Assembly: GCA_017408395.1 (NCBI GenBank)
Contig: JAFQUQ010000031.1
Coordinates: 1-63,671, forward strand
Length of the DNA: 63,671 nucleotides
Origin: Oscillospiraceae bacterium
GTDB taxonomy: Bacteria > Bacillota > Clostridia > Oscillospirales > Ruminococcaceae
Reading direction: 5' to 3'
Shown here: piece after piece, positions 27,701-34,953 of the stretch
Layout of the letters: every line of letters starts with the position of its first letter
Position numbering within the stretch: the stretch's first letter is position 1
The notes under the pieces: model-generated
The model's input: the letters and a program-made list of their open reading frames with translations, nothing else
Database searches by the model: none
Told to the model about the DNA's origin: nothing
Translations under genes and position numbers: made by a program

Positions 27701-29891
27701 CAAAGGTTACAGGCTGGAGGGATTTTCCTGCCGCTGTAAACTGAGTCATTACATTTTTAAGAGTAAGTGTGGCAGGGGTGTAGATGAAGCTGTTTTCGTC
27801 AACCTCGGATTCAGCGTCGCCTGTGTAAATTGTGGTACCGTCGGTTGCAGTGACTGCTACATTGTCGCTGTAAGTGATATATTTTCCGCTTTTGCCTGTT
27901 GAAAGGGATGTATCGTCGAAATAGCGGACGCCCTGAGTTGTTCTGCCGGCGGTGGTTGTAACGTTGTTGCCGCCTGCGGAGGTAGTGCCTGAATAGCTTA
28001 TGTATTCGGTGGCGCTGCCCTGCATTGCGCTGAAGCTGTTTGCGTAGTATCTGCCGCCGATAAGTCTGTTGTAGGCGGTAGAATTGGCTTTGTTTGCCTT
28101 TATGGTGTAAATATCTGCGCCGTCCAGACCCTTTGCTGAAAGGGAGAGTGTGTTTCCCACAGAGAATTCAAGCTTTGAAGCCAGATCGGGATAATTTGCC
28201 GCAAGCTGATCGTTAAGCACGGTCTGGAGCTGTGCAGGAGTATAGTCATTTTTAGCCGGGATCGTAAAGGTTATGGTCTGCTTTGAAGATGTTGTACCGT
28301 CTCTTACGTCAATTTCAAAAGCAAGGGTATTTTCGCCGTCAGGAACAGCGAAAGATGAGCCGAGGGTCTTCTTTGCGGAAAGAGAAGCCGCCGCATAGTT
28401 TGACGGTGAATTTGACGGCTTTACAACATCAAGGGTTGCAGCGTCAAAGTAGTCGTAAACCATATATTTGCTGGGGACATCGGTTTTGTTGAGCTTAATG
28501 GAGCAGTTGTGACCGTACTGGTCGGAAGTTATGACAAGGTTTCCGCTGTTGTTTATTTCTGCCTTGAAGGGCAGGTCGCCAAGTGTGCTGTTGATTTTTG
28601 CAACAAGCTCATCGGATGTACAGCTTTTTAAATTTTCGCCGTCGTCAAGAAGGTCAAATCTTACGGTGGTGGTCACTTTTTCAGCGTCATCGCCGTAATA
28701 TGAGAGGTCAAGGATAAAGTATTCGTTTCTGCCTCTTTCGATCTCAACAGGAGAGCCGACAAGCTTTGTGCCTGTAAGAACGGACTGGGTATTGTTGTTG
28801 TAGCCGTACATGCTTATATCGTAAATAGGAGAATGGATACCGTCCATTTTGATGAAGTTACCTGCAAGACCTGTGATAGCTTCGGTGCTGGCAAGACCGA
28901 TAATACCCCTGCCCTCATTGTTTGTTTCGGGAACAGCCTGCACGTCATCTGCAAGTCCTGCTTCTTCAAGCTTGTCGTTGATATGCTGGATAAGCTGAGG
29001 GCGGCTGTACCAGCCCGGTTCAAGAGTGATGGAATGGAGGGTATCGTCATCGTTGCCGAGACGGAAGGACATTACATCGTTTGCTCCTGTAATTACTTCC
29101 ATAGGCACAGTATCATTGCTGAATGAGGTTACGCCGAGAAGGTGTCCTTCTGCGGAGCCGATATTTGTTTCGTAAAAAAGGCTTGCGCCCGTACCGCCGA
29201 TAAAATCAAGACGTCCGGGTTCTGTCTGCATTGTAAACTGCTTGTCGGGATTCATTCCGATGATAAGGTTGGGAGCTTCCTTGTAAAGGATAGAGTCTAT
29301 ATAATCGGCAAGAGCCTCTGCGGGATGATATTTGCCGTGAGGGATTTTTACAGTGTGGACCTTTGAATTGCCGTCGAGGGTGTAGCCGATACGGAGAGTA
29401 TCGTTGTTTCCGTCGATGATCACGGATTCGCCGTGGCTTACAACGCCTTCGCCTGCGCCGTAGGATTCGAGGTGTTTTTCGAAGAGAGGAATACCGTTGA
29501 AATCGGAAGTATCGGTAATATGGCCTATTTCGTCAAGGAGCTGCTGATATTCACAGTCGAGTGCGGCTCTGTCTATGCTGTCGTCGTAAGTGCCGTTTGC
29601 AGCCTGCACAGCAATGGATTTGAGCCTGTGTATCATATTGTTGATTTCCTGGGAAGCACCGTCAACGGAGCGCACGTAGCTTATACCGTCGTTGATGTTG
29701 TCCACGCCCTGTTCAAGGCCGCAGAGGACGGTACGCATTTTTTCGGATATAGCAAGAGAAGCCGCATCGTCTGCAGCTCTGTTTACACGGTAGCCCGAAG
29801 AAAGCTTTTCAAGGGATTTCTGAAGGCTGTTTCCAGTTTTTTTGCTCTTGTTATTCAAATAATCCGCCAGCGGCATATTTCCGATAACCAT
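24777..29891 (-). CDS. giant flagellin with repeated flagellin-IN-like domains
   Basis: A 1704-residue flagellin, several times the usual 270-550. I start at ATG 29891 (MVIGNMPLADYLNNK), just after GGAAGAGGAG; an in-frame ATG at 29921 would lie upstream of that site and beside the predicted transcription start. Residues 1-140 are a standard D0/D1 domain (EKLSSGYRVNRAADDAASLA, NINDGISYVRSVDGA, TDTSDFNG). About residues 1600-1704 form the matching C-terminal D1/D0 helices. Between them lie about eleven related beta-rich units containing variants of (I/F)TIPxGxYT...(I/L)xxxINxx, the pattern of flagellin hook-IN domains, for example at about 190, 290, 545, 745, 985, 1120, 1235, 1370 and 1505. Cys occurs at several places, unusual for flagellin. 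A perfect sigma-28 promoter drives it. No other flagellar gene is in the window. Confidence 0.9.
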   Translation of the reverse strand: MVIGNMPLADYLNNKSKKTGNSLQKSLEKLSSGYRVNRAADDAASLAISEKMRTVLCGLEQGVDNINDGISYVRSVDGASQEINNMIHRLKSIAVQAANGTYDDSIDRAALDCEYQQLLDEIGHITDTSDFNGIPLFEKHLESYGAGEGVVSHGESVIIDGNNDTLRIGYTLDGNSKVHTVKIPHGKYHPAEALADYIDSILYKEAPNLIIGMNPDKQFTMQTEPGRLDFIGGTGASLFYETNIGSAEGHLLGVTSFSNDTVPMEVITGANDVMSFRLGNDDDTLHSITLEPGWYSRPQLIQHINDKLEEAGLADDVQAVPETNNEGRGIIGLASTEAITGLAGNFIKMDGIHSPIYDISMYGYNNNTQSVLTGTKLVGSPVEIERGRNEYFILDLSYYGDDAEKVTTTVRFDLLDDGENLKSCTSDELVAKINSTLGDLPFKAEINNSGNLVITSDQYGHNCSIKLNKTDVPSKYMVYDYFDAATLDVVKPSNSPSNYAAASLSAKKTLGSSFAVPDGENTLAFEIDVRDGTTSSKQTITFTIPAKNDYTPAQLQTVLNDQLAANYPDLASKLEFSVGNTLSLSAKGLDGADIYTIKANKANSTAYNRLIGGRYYANSFSAMQGSATEYISYSGTTSAGGNNVTTTAGRTTQGVRYFDDTSLSTGKSGKYITYSDNVAVTATDGTTIYTGDAESEVDENSFIYTPATLTLKNVMTQFTAAGKSLQPVTFEFSVQGADGVKNLSINIPAGKTSTEAILLINDQIKPYAAAVANGNNLVIATVEKGDGVSITAKDGSLLRSATKNSLANDSEAVIDETNNMVYTPSKLTVKNALSQIPYIADNSTNRFVFTSGSKTYDFKITNKTYTSLSEIAAELNSKIAAADGGTAKTTVEVGSDGKSLIFTGPAKEGGSISISDSSTCLIGKTKVEVSPSDPYYDPATGNVEAPATVRAQEFASHFNEPLVIDSSNNTITMDYTSPSGTETLTITIPDGTYSSPSQMAQTIQDVIDNDSNLSGKIKASYNPSGSNKGLVFETVNGGNGYNLSNFGGTAKFDQVKKTTNPGASGTIDPDANKVLYPATAYNSNFGGLFDASTGGMEITSANKTVALKINGTEYSFDLTEGNYSGSSGRADILSQLQAGFASAGVTISLSGNTLNIETNDGGNDKKISLSSANTSPVFSRAYSVADPTTKTRVDTRCYITGQNNVNGIEIKDYFNTMSFEFGGVNGVNATINVTVQPKTYTAAELAAAIQEQIDNAVGPDQLVVTASSAGKITIKGATASNSRYIRNFDGGLFDHVFQDPDFYSVRLHSEKAGTSKGGSVSYIVGRNNMEPTTEDEKKYGVNAIIYTGLNDNVVFDLHYNGQTHTIDFTIPAGNYTPQEIAEAVEKGGRAEIAKLVDNNGNHFPEDFFNASIGLGELGVTENNTGISSSDKLVLWCRLPDDGTNQVIDAIIDGVRGNSAYKIFYDATRSPEPTTIIGKPDLSDGITITEENNTFGFELNEEPYSMTIPSDSYELPELIETMNGIFEADDSLVRVAEREGHLMFYTTKNGDYKFDYITGNAANDLFYGITGRDNDGEIGIHTGRRTDSYIVFQKTRLDEHLMRINTTGVTTVERALKAIDRLEYANKYLTTERALSGANENRSVHALSRNQTQIENLTASESRLRDAKIADYTAELAKHQILMQTQQNLAPKVREHYSSALNFLA

Positions 29892-29930
29892 AAAACTCCT
29901 CTTCCTTTTTAAAAATTTCATCTGTTTAAA

Positions 29931-29957
29931 ATATCGGCAAAAAAATACAAATCTTTA
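29931..29957 (-). promoter_or_regulatory. sigma-28 (SigD/FliA) promoter of the giant flagellin
   Basis: On the minus strand TAAA (29954-29957) is followed by exactly 15 bases and GCCGATAT (29931-29938), an exact match to the sigma-28 consensus. The predicted start, near 29923, gives a leader of about 30 nt. Confidence 0.9.
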
Positions 29958-30069
29958 GTTTTTTGACAAAATATTGTAAGTTTGCACAAATACCCTTACT
30001 GTAAATTGTTGCATAAAATTCTCTGATTTTACATCTGTATGGCAAAATTTTATTTTTACCGCAAAATCC

Positions 30070-30098
30070 TTGAAATAAACAGGGAAATGTGATATAAT
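30070..30098 (+). promoter_or_regulatory. sigma-A promoter of the 30.2 kb operon
   Basis: TTGAAA (30070-30075), 17 bases, TATAAT (30093-30098). The leader of about 95 nt contains a hairpin TTAAGGGA (30145-30152) / TTCCCTTAA (30162-30170). The 307-base spacer between the two divergent genes holds this promoter, the sigma-28 promoter and nothing else I can identify. Confidence 0.75.
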
Positions 30099-30198
30099 TA
30101 CAAAGAATATATTATGGAGTATTATTGTTTGATTATATATAAGCTTAAGGGAGCTGACGGCTTCCCTTAAACGGAAATTTTCTGAAAGGATCGTTTCA

Positions 30199-31944
30199 AT
30201 GGAAGCTAAAATCATACAGTTTGTGGTGAGGGACAATAACAATTTCTTCAGCCTTGAGCTTGCAAAGGCTCTGCTGCATTTTGTGGAATTTGATTTTACA
30301 TATTTCTGGGAAAAGTGCATAGAAGCAGGCCGTCTTGCCAAGAAAAGCGGAAGACTTCCTCCTACCAATGTTTCCAACGCAAAAAATATCATCAGAGGTA
30401 TTCACCCTTACGTTGAAGCTATGATAGGGGACGATTTTGCCGATATAGTCACCGACTGTATAATTGAATATATATGTCATTCCGAAAGAATCGGGCTTGA
30501 GGAACTGTGGGTACGCTGTATTTCTCCGAAAAATCTTTACGAGGAAGCTATTTTCAGACGTATTTCACAGTATAAGACGGGTGCCGCAATGAATCAGTGG
30601 AGCAATCTTGTGAAGCTTCAGGAATATGCACGCAACAAAATCTCCTTCATTTACGACTGTGATGAGGAAAAGGTGCCCCTTGAATATGAGATTTTACACA
30701 CACGCAAGGAGTATTTTGACCTTGCTGTTGCAATGGCGGCAAACGAGCTTGGCATAGACGGCAGAAAAATGCCTTCCGTAAGAGTGGGAAGTTCTGCGCT
30801 TATGCCTAATGCAACGTTTATGAATGCAAGGGTCTCAAAGGCAATATACCGCCGTTTTGCGGATGTTCTTGAAATGGCGGGGGATATGTCCGTGCCGCCG
30901 TCAAGGGACTGCGTTAAGGTAAAGGACCAGCTTGCTATGGACTCCTATGCTTTCGTAAGAGGAATGAAGCGTCCTGCGGAAATGGATATGAAGTTTGCCC
31001 TCGAAGCGCTTAAGGACAATTCGGACGAGGTGTTTATGCCTGACAGCTTAAAGGCTGTGATAGACCTTGAATTTGACCTTATGATGAAATATAATATCGT
31101 ACTTCGCAAATGTGAAAGCTGCGGACGTTATTTTGTTGCAAAGGACGAAGCTTTCCTGTGCGATAAGGTGAACAGCAGCGGCGTTACCTGCCGTAAGCAG
31201 TACGATGAAATGAAGGCGGCTATCGAAGCTGCCGCAGCTGCTGTAAGAGCAGAAGAAGAGGCTCAGAGAAGAGCCGCAGAAGCAGAGGAAGCTGCCGCAA
31301 GAGCTGTTTCCGAGCCGCCTGTCGTGAAAAAGGGTATGAACGTTCCTCCCGAGCTTGAAAAGAGAGGACAGAAGATTTACAACGCCCTCTACAAACGTGT
31401 GGGCAAGGCTATGGACGAAAACGAGTTCCGTGAGTGGAGCAGGTATCTGTCCGATATGAAGCGCAATATCAAGATCGGAGAGGCTACCATTGAGCAGCTT
31501 GAAGATTTCCTTGACTACTCCGACCGTCTGTGCGCTCAGGTAAAGACCGCAAGCAAGAACAAGACACACGTAAAGACCTCGGTGGAAAATTACACCTTTG
31601 AAACCGTAAACGATAAGGGCGACCCCATTATTTCCGGGCAGGTAAAGGAAAGGATAGAAGCCTTTGTTCCCATAAGCTTCGGAGATGATATGCCGCAGGA
31701 GGAAATTGCTGAGAAAAAGTCCGAGCCTGTAAAGGTAGTGGCGGCTGACGAGGTTGAGGTCAAGCCCTTCAAGCCTGAAACCTTTGACAGTCTTTTTGAT
31801 GCGTTTATGGCAGACCACGGCAGAAATTATGACGAGGAAGAGGCTGCCGAGAAGACTCCCCAGAAGCCTGTTGAGATAAAAGCTCCCCAGTGGAAGAGAA
31901 TGACAAGGGAAGAGGCTTACGGCTTAAAGGAGGATGACGAATGA
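30199..31944 (+). CDS. DUF6076-like zinc-finger protein, unknown function
   Basis: A 581-residue soluble protein. Residues 1-300 are mostly helical without a motif I know. Cys305 and Cys308 (CESCGRYF), with Cys321 and Cys331 (FLCDKV, VTCRKQY), form a probable zinc site, the arrangement seen in DUF6076-type proteins of gut Clostridia. An Ala/Glu-rich coiled coil follows (about 336-372), then a helical region and an acidic tail. It begins after AAAGGATCG. The next gene overlaps its stop by four bases, so the two products probably act together. No function can be assigned. Confidence 0.65.
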   Translation: MEAKIIQFVVRDNNNFFSLELAKALLHFVEFDFTYFWEKCIEAGRLAKKSGRLPPTNVSNAKNIIRGIHPYVEAMIGDDFADIVTDCIIEYICHSERIGLEELWVRCISPKNLYEEAIFRRISQYKTGAAMNQWSNLVKLQEYARNKISFIYDCDEEKVPLEYEILHTRKEYFDLAVAMAANELGIDGRKMPSVRVGSSALMPNATFMNARVSKAIYRRFADVLEMAGDMSVPPSRDCVKVKDQLAMDSYAFVRGMKRPAEMDMKFALEALKDNSDEVFMPDSLKAVIDLEFDLMMKYNIVLRKCESCGRYFVAKDEAFLCDKVNSSGVTCRKQYDEMKAAIEAAAAAVRAEEEAQRRAAEAEEAAARAVSEPPVVKKGMNVPPELEKRGQKIYNALYKRVGKAMDENEFREWSRYLSDMKRNIKIGEATIEQLEDFLDYSDRLCAQVKTASKNKTHVKTSVENYTFETVNDKGDPIISGQVKERIEAFVPISFGDDMPQEEIAEKKSEPVKVVAADEVEVKPFKPETFDSLFDAFMADHGRNYDEEEAAEKTPQKPVEIKAPQWKRMTREEAYGLKEDDE

Positions 31945-32594
31945 AATTCATAAACGAGTCAGCCGCAATAAACGGTATGGCGGATTATATCATAAAAAGC
32001 GGCGTATGCCTGTTTAATTCCATAAAATACATCTACTCCCTTGCGGAAAATGAGTTTTACAACGTCAACATAAAGGACGTGCTTAAAATAATGCTCAACA
32101 ATATGCCCGACACCGACTGCATAAAGTCGCTGGGACTGCGTATTGACGATTATACCTGCCGTGAGATGCAGAGTGAGGAATACAACAGGGTGCTTCCGCT
32201 GATAGTGTTCAGCCTTGCTGTAAGAATTCCCGTGCTTAAAAATGTAAAGTGCGGCGAGGATACACTCTCTGATGACCAGCTTTACAGAATTTACACGGCT
32301 GTAATAGAAAAGGGTGCGGAAAATTACAATGAGATAATTTCCGAGACCTTTCTGGAAACAAAGTATCTGGTGCGAAAGGGCAAGAAGGTGCCTGCGTTTA
32401 CGGCAGACTGGTACAAGTCGTATATTTACGCAAAGGTGCCTGCACTTGCTGAAATCACCAACAAGAATATGTTCCTGATGGGCTTTGTGGATATGCTTTT
32501 TGCAATGTTCTATTCCGCAATGGAGGACGGACTTGCACAGAAGCTTATGGAATATGCCGATGAAACGGCAGCCGAAGCCGAGGAAGAAAACTGA
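31941..32594 (+). CDS. unknown protein coupled to the DUF6076-like gene
   Basis: A 217-residue protein whose ATG overlaps the stop of the preceding gene (ATGA), indicating coupled translation. It is mostly helical, with a moderately hydrophobic region near residues 85-100 and again at 180-200 (NKNMFLMGFVDMLFAMFY), and an acidic C-terminus (ADETAAEAEEEN). There is no signal peptide and I recognise no family. aroK follows 13 bases later. Confidence 0.6.
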   Translation: MKFINESAAINGMADYIIKSGVCLFNSIKYIYSLAENEFYNVNIKDVLKIMLNNMPDTDCIKSLGLRIDDYTCREMQSEEYNRVLPLIVFSLAVRIPVLKNVKCGEDTLSDDQLYRIYTAVIEKGAENYNEIISETFLETKYLVRKGKKVPAFTADWYKSYIYAKVPALAEITNKNMFLMGFVDMLFAMFYSAMEDGLAQKLMEYADETAAEAEEEN

Positions 32595-32607
32595 TAGGAG
32601 TAAACGG

Positions 32608-33099
32608 ATGAAACCTGTATTTTTATGCGGCTTTATGGGCTGCGGAAAATCCACTGCGGGAAAGCTGCTTGCAAAGAAGCTTGGCTGCGGATTTACGGAT
32701 ATGGACGATTACATTGTTGAAAAGCAGGGTATGAGCATACCGCAGATGTTTGCGGAAAAGGGTGAGGAATTCTTCCGTACAGCCGAGACCGAAGCTGTAA
32801 AGGAGCTTGCGTCGGCAAAGGGCGTTATTGCCTGCGGCGGCGGTGCAATGCTCAAGAAGATCAACTCTGAAATTGCCAATGAAAACGGCGTTGTAGTCTA
32901 TATCGACATTGATTTTGAAAGCTGCTACGAAAGAATAAAGGACTGCACAAACCGTCCTATCGTTGCAAACAATACAAGGGAGCAGCTTGAAGCGATTTAC
33001 GACGGAAGAGTGCCTGTTTACAGAGAACATTCCGCACTTTCCGTTGACGGAAACGGCACTCCCCAGGAGATCGCCGAAAGGATAGCGTCATTACTTTAA
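32608..33099 (+). CDS. aroK: shikimate kinase
   Basis: Shikimate kinase (163 residues) phosphorylates shikimate in chorismate synthesis. I start at ATG 32608 (MKPVFLCGFMGCGKSTAG), after GATAGGAG; the frame extends far upstream but overlaps the preceding gene. The P-loop is GFMGCGKST; the shikimate site is MDDYIVEKQG and GEEFFR; GGGA and the lid Arg (NRPI) are present. The other aro genes are not here. Confidence 0.93.
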   Translation: MKPVFLCGFMGCGKSTAGKLLAKKLGCGFTDMDDYIVEKQGMSIPQMFAEKGEEFFRTAETEAVKELASAKGVIACGGGAMLKKINSEIANENGVVVYIDIDFESCYERIKDCTNRPIVANNTREQLEAIYDGRVPVYREHSALSVDGNGTPQEIAERIASLL

Positions 33100-33116
33100 A
33101 AACAAGGAGGGATAAA

Positions 33117-33833
33117 ATGAAATATATTGCAGAAATGTGGAAGAGAATTTTCGACTACAAGGGCAAAAGCGGCAGAAAGGAATACTGGATTCCGTTTGCT
33201 GTAAACGCTGTGATTGCTGTGCTGGTGACAGTGTTTATGCTTGTAAGACCGTATGCGGAGTGGGTGTTTGTTCCTGCAATAGTGCTTGCGGCTTATCTTG
33301 CGGTTTCATTTATCCCGTTCATTTCGCTTACGGTACGCAGACTTCACGACACGGGCAAAAGCGGCTGGTGGTATCTGGTATCGTTTATTCTCGGCGTGGG
33401 TGCTGTTGTGGTTATATTTATGTGTGCAGGCTCATCAGGCACGTTTTCGCCTGATTTAAACTATGCGGCAGGCGTTTACGGTCCTCCCCCGTTTGATGAT
33501 GAATATGACCCGTCGGACAATATGCACCATACGATGTACGGCCCTCCTATGGTTGACAAACCACCCGTTGATAACATAGGAAATGATTTTACCGACGTAA
33601 CATTTGAGCCTGAGGAGAATATTCCTGTTGATGTTTACGGTCCTCCGCCGCTTGACGGAGATCCTGTTGAAGAAGAAACGGAAACTTCCTCAGAAACAGA
33701 GGAAACTCCTGAAGAAACAGCGGAAGTACCCGAAGAAACAGCGGAAGCTCCCGATGAATTCAAGCCTGTAATTTTTGAGCCGTCGGAAAATATTGTGCCT
33801 GCGGTTTACGGTCCGCCTGAGTTTTTTGAGTAA
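33117..33833 (+). CDS. DUF805 membrane protein with YGPP-repeat tail
   Basis: A 238-residue protein. Residues 1-110 match the DUF805 fold: amphipathic start (MKYIAEMWKRIFDYKGKSGR), then hydrophobic helices, with the typical RRLHDTGKSGWWYL loop. The remaining 125 residues are acidic and repetitive, with YGPP at four places (VYGPPPFDD, MYGPPMVDK, VYGPPPLDG, VYGPPEFFE). Two copies are part of a longer repeat FEP(E/S)ENI-x-VYGPP. The tail's location relative to the membrane is not certain. Eleven bases separate it from a radical SAM gene, so the tail could be a substrate of that enzyme; this is inference. Confidence 0.75.
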   Translation: MKYIAEMWKRIFDYKGKSGRKEYWIPFAVNAVIAVLVTVFMLVRPYAEWVFVPAIVLAAYLAVSFIPFISLTVRRLHDTGKSGWWYLVSFILGVGAVVVIFMCAGSSGTFSPDLNYAAGVYGPPPFDDEYDPSDNMHHTMYGPPMVDKPPVDNIGNDFTDVTFEPEENIPVDVYGPPPLDGDPVEEETETSSETEETPEETAEVPEETAEAPDEFKPVIFEPSENIVPAVYGPPEFFE

Positions 33834-33844
33834 AGGAGCAGGTT

Positions 33845-34930
33845 ATGAGAAGATTAAGCGGAAGCGTAAAAAGAAAACATATGACTGAGCTTGCGGAATA
33901 TCGCAGACAGCTATGGAAAAATCCCCGTCTCAAGTTTCTTTTTATAGAAATGACAAACCGCTGCAATGAGCATTGCCTTCACTGCGGAAGCAGCTGCGGA
34001 GACAGCACCTCCGAGGGTATGCTTACAGGGGATGAAATAAAAGCTTTTCTCAGAAAGACCGCAGGGCAGTTTGATGTAAGGGATTTTCAGCTTTGCATAA
34101 CGGGCGGCGAGCCTTTGCTGAGAAAGGATTTCTTTGATATAATGGCGTACGCAAAATCTCTCGGTTACAGCTGGGGAATGACTTCAAACGGTACGCTTAT
34201 TGATAAAAAAACAGCCTCCCTTCTCCGTGAAACGGGAATGAAGACCATATCCGTCAGCATTGACGGTTTAAGGGAAACAAACGACTGGTTCAGACAGAAA
34301 AAGGGCGGCTATGACGACGCAATGAACGGCATTCGTAATCTTATTGAATGCGGCGGCTTTCAGCACGTTCAGGTAACGACGGTGGTTCACAGAAAGAATA
34401 TCGGCGAGCTTGACGAGCTTTACGGTGAGCTGAAAAAGCTTGGGATACGTTCCTGGCGTGTTATAAATATGGAGCCTATCGGAAGGGCAAATCTTTATCC
34501 TGAGCTGCTGCTGAAGGATGAGGACTACGTTAAAATGTTCGGCTTCATAAGAGAGCATTATCACGATGAAAAACTGCCCGTAACATACGGCTGCAGTCAT
34601 TTTCTCGGCACGGAGCTTGAACGTGAGGTGCGGCAGTGGTATTTTCTGTGCAATGCAGGAATTTACACCGCAAGCATAATGTGGAACGGCGATATTGCCG
34701 CCTGCCTTGACATTGAGCGCAGACCCGAGCTTGTGCAGGGAAATATCCGCAGGGACGATTTCAAGGAAGTGTGGGAAAATAAATTTGAAGCCTACCGTTC
34801 CGATTTCAGAAAGTGCGGCGAGTGTGCAGAATGCAGGGATTACGAATTCTGTGCAGGAGGCGCTTTCCACACGTGGAATTTTGATGAAAACAGACAGAAC
34901 GTCTGCTTTAAAGGCGTACTGTTCAAATAA
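33845..34930 (+). CDS. radical SAM/SPASM domain protein
   Basis: A 361-residue iron-sulfur enzyme. Cys40, Cys44 and Cys47 (CNEHCLHC) bind the radical SAM [4Fe-4S] cluster; GGEPLL and SVSIDG are further motifs. The C-terminal SPASM region carries a Cys-rich set: CNAG, AACLDIE, then Cys324, 327, 330, 336 and 354 (CGECAECRDYEFC). SPASM proteins commonly modify peptides (PqqE, anaerobic sulfatase maturase, sactionine synthases). No short precursor gene is evident beside it; the YGPP-repeat protein upstream and the activase-like ATPase downstream are its neighbours. Target unknown. Confidence 0.88.
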   Translation: MRRLSGSVKRKHMTELAEYRRQLWKNPRLKFLFIEMTNRCNEHCLHCGSSCGDSTSEGMLTGDEIKAFLRKTAGQFDVRDFQLCITGGEPLLRKDFFDIMAYAKSLGYSWGMTSNGTLIDKKTASLLRETGMKTISVSIDGLRETNDWFRQKKGGYDDAMNGIRNLIECGGFQHVQVTTVVHRKNIGELDELYGELKKLGIRSWRVINMEPIGRANLYPELLLKDEDYVKMFGFIREHYHDEKLPVTYGCSHFLGTELEREVRQWYFLCNAGIYTASIMWNGDIAACLDIERRPELVQGNIRRDDFKEVWENKFEAYRSDFRKCGECAECRDYEFCAGGAFHTWNFDENRQNVCFKGVLFK

Positions 34931-34953
34931 ATTGAAGAAGAAGGACTAATATA

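Noticed and set aside
24777-29891. Giant flagellin as an assembly or frameshift artefact
   Set aside because: The frame is open for 5115 bases with normal codon use, both flagellin ends are complete, and the repeated units are diverged rather than exact copies.
31048-31818. 256-residue minus-strand ORF inside the DUF6076-like gene
   Set aside because: Shadow of a long supported plus-strand gene.
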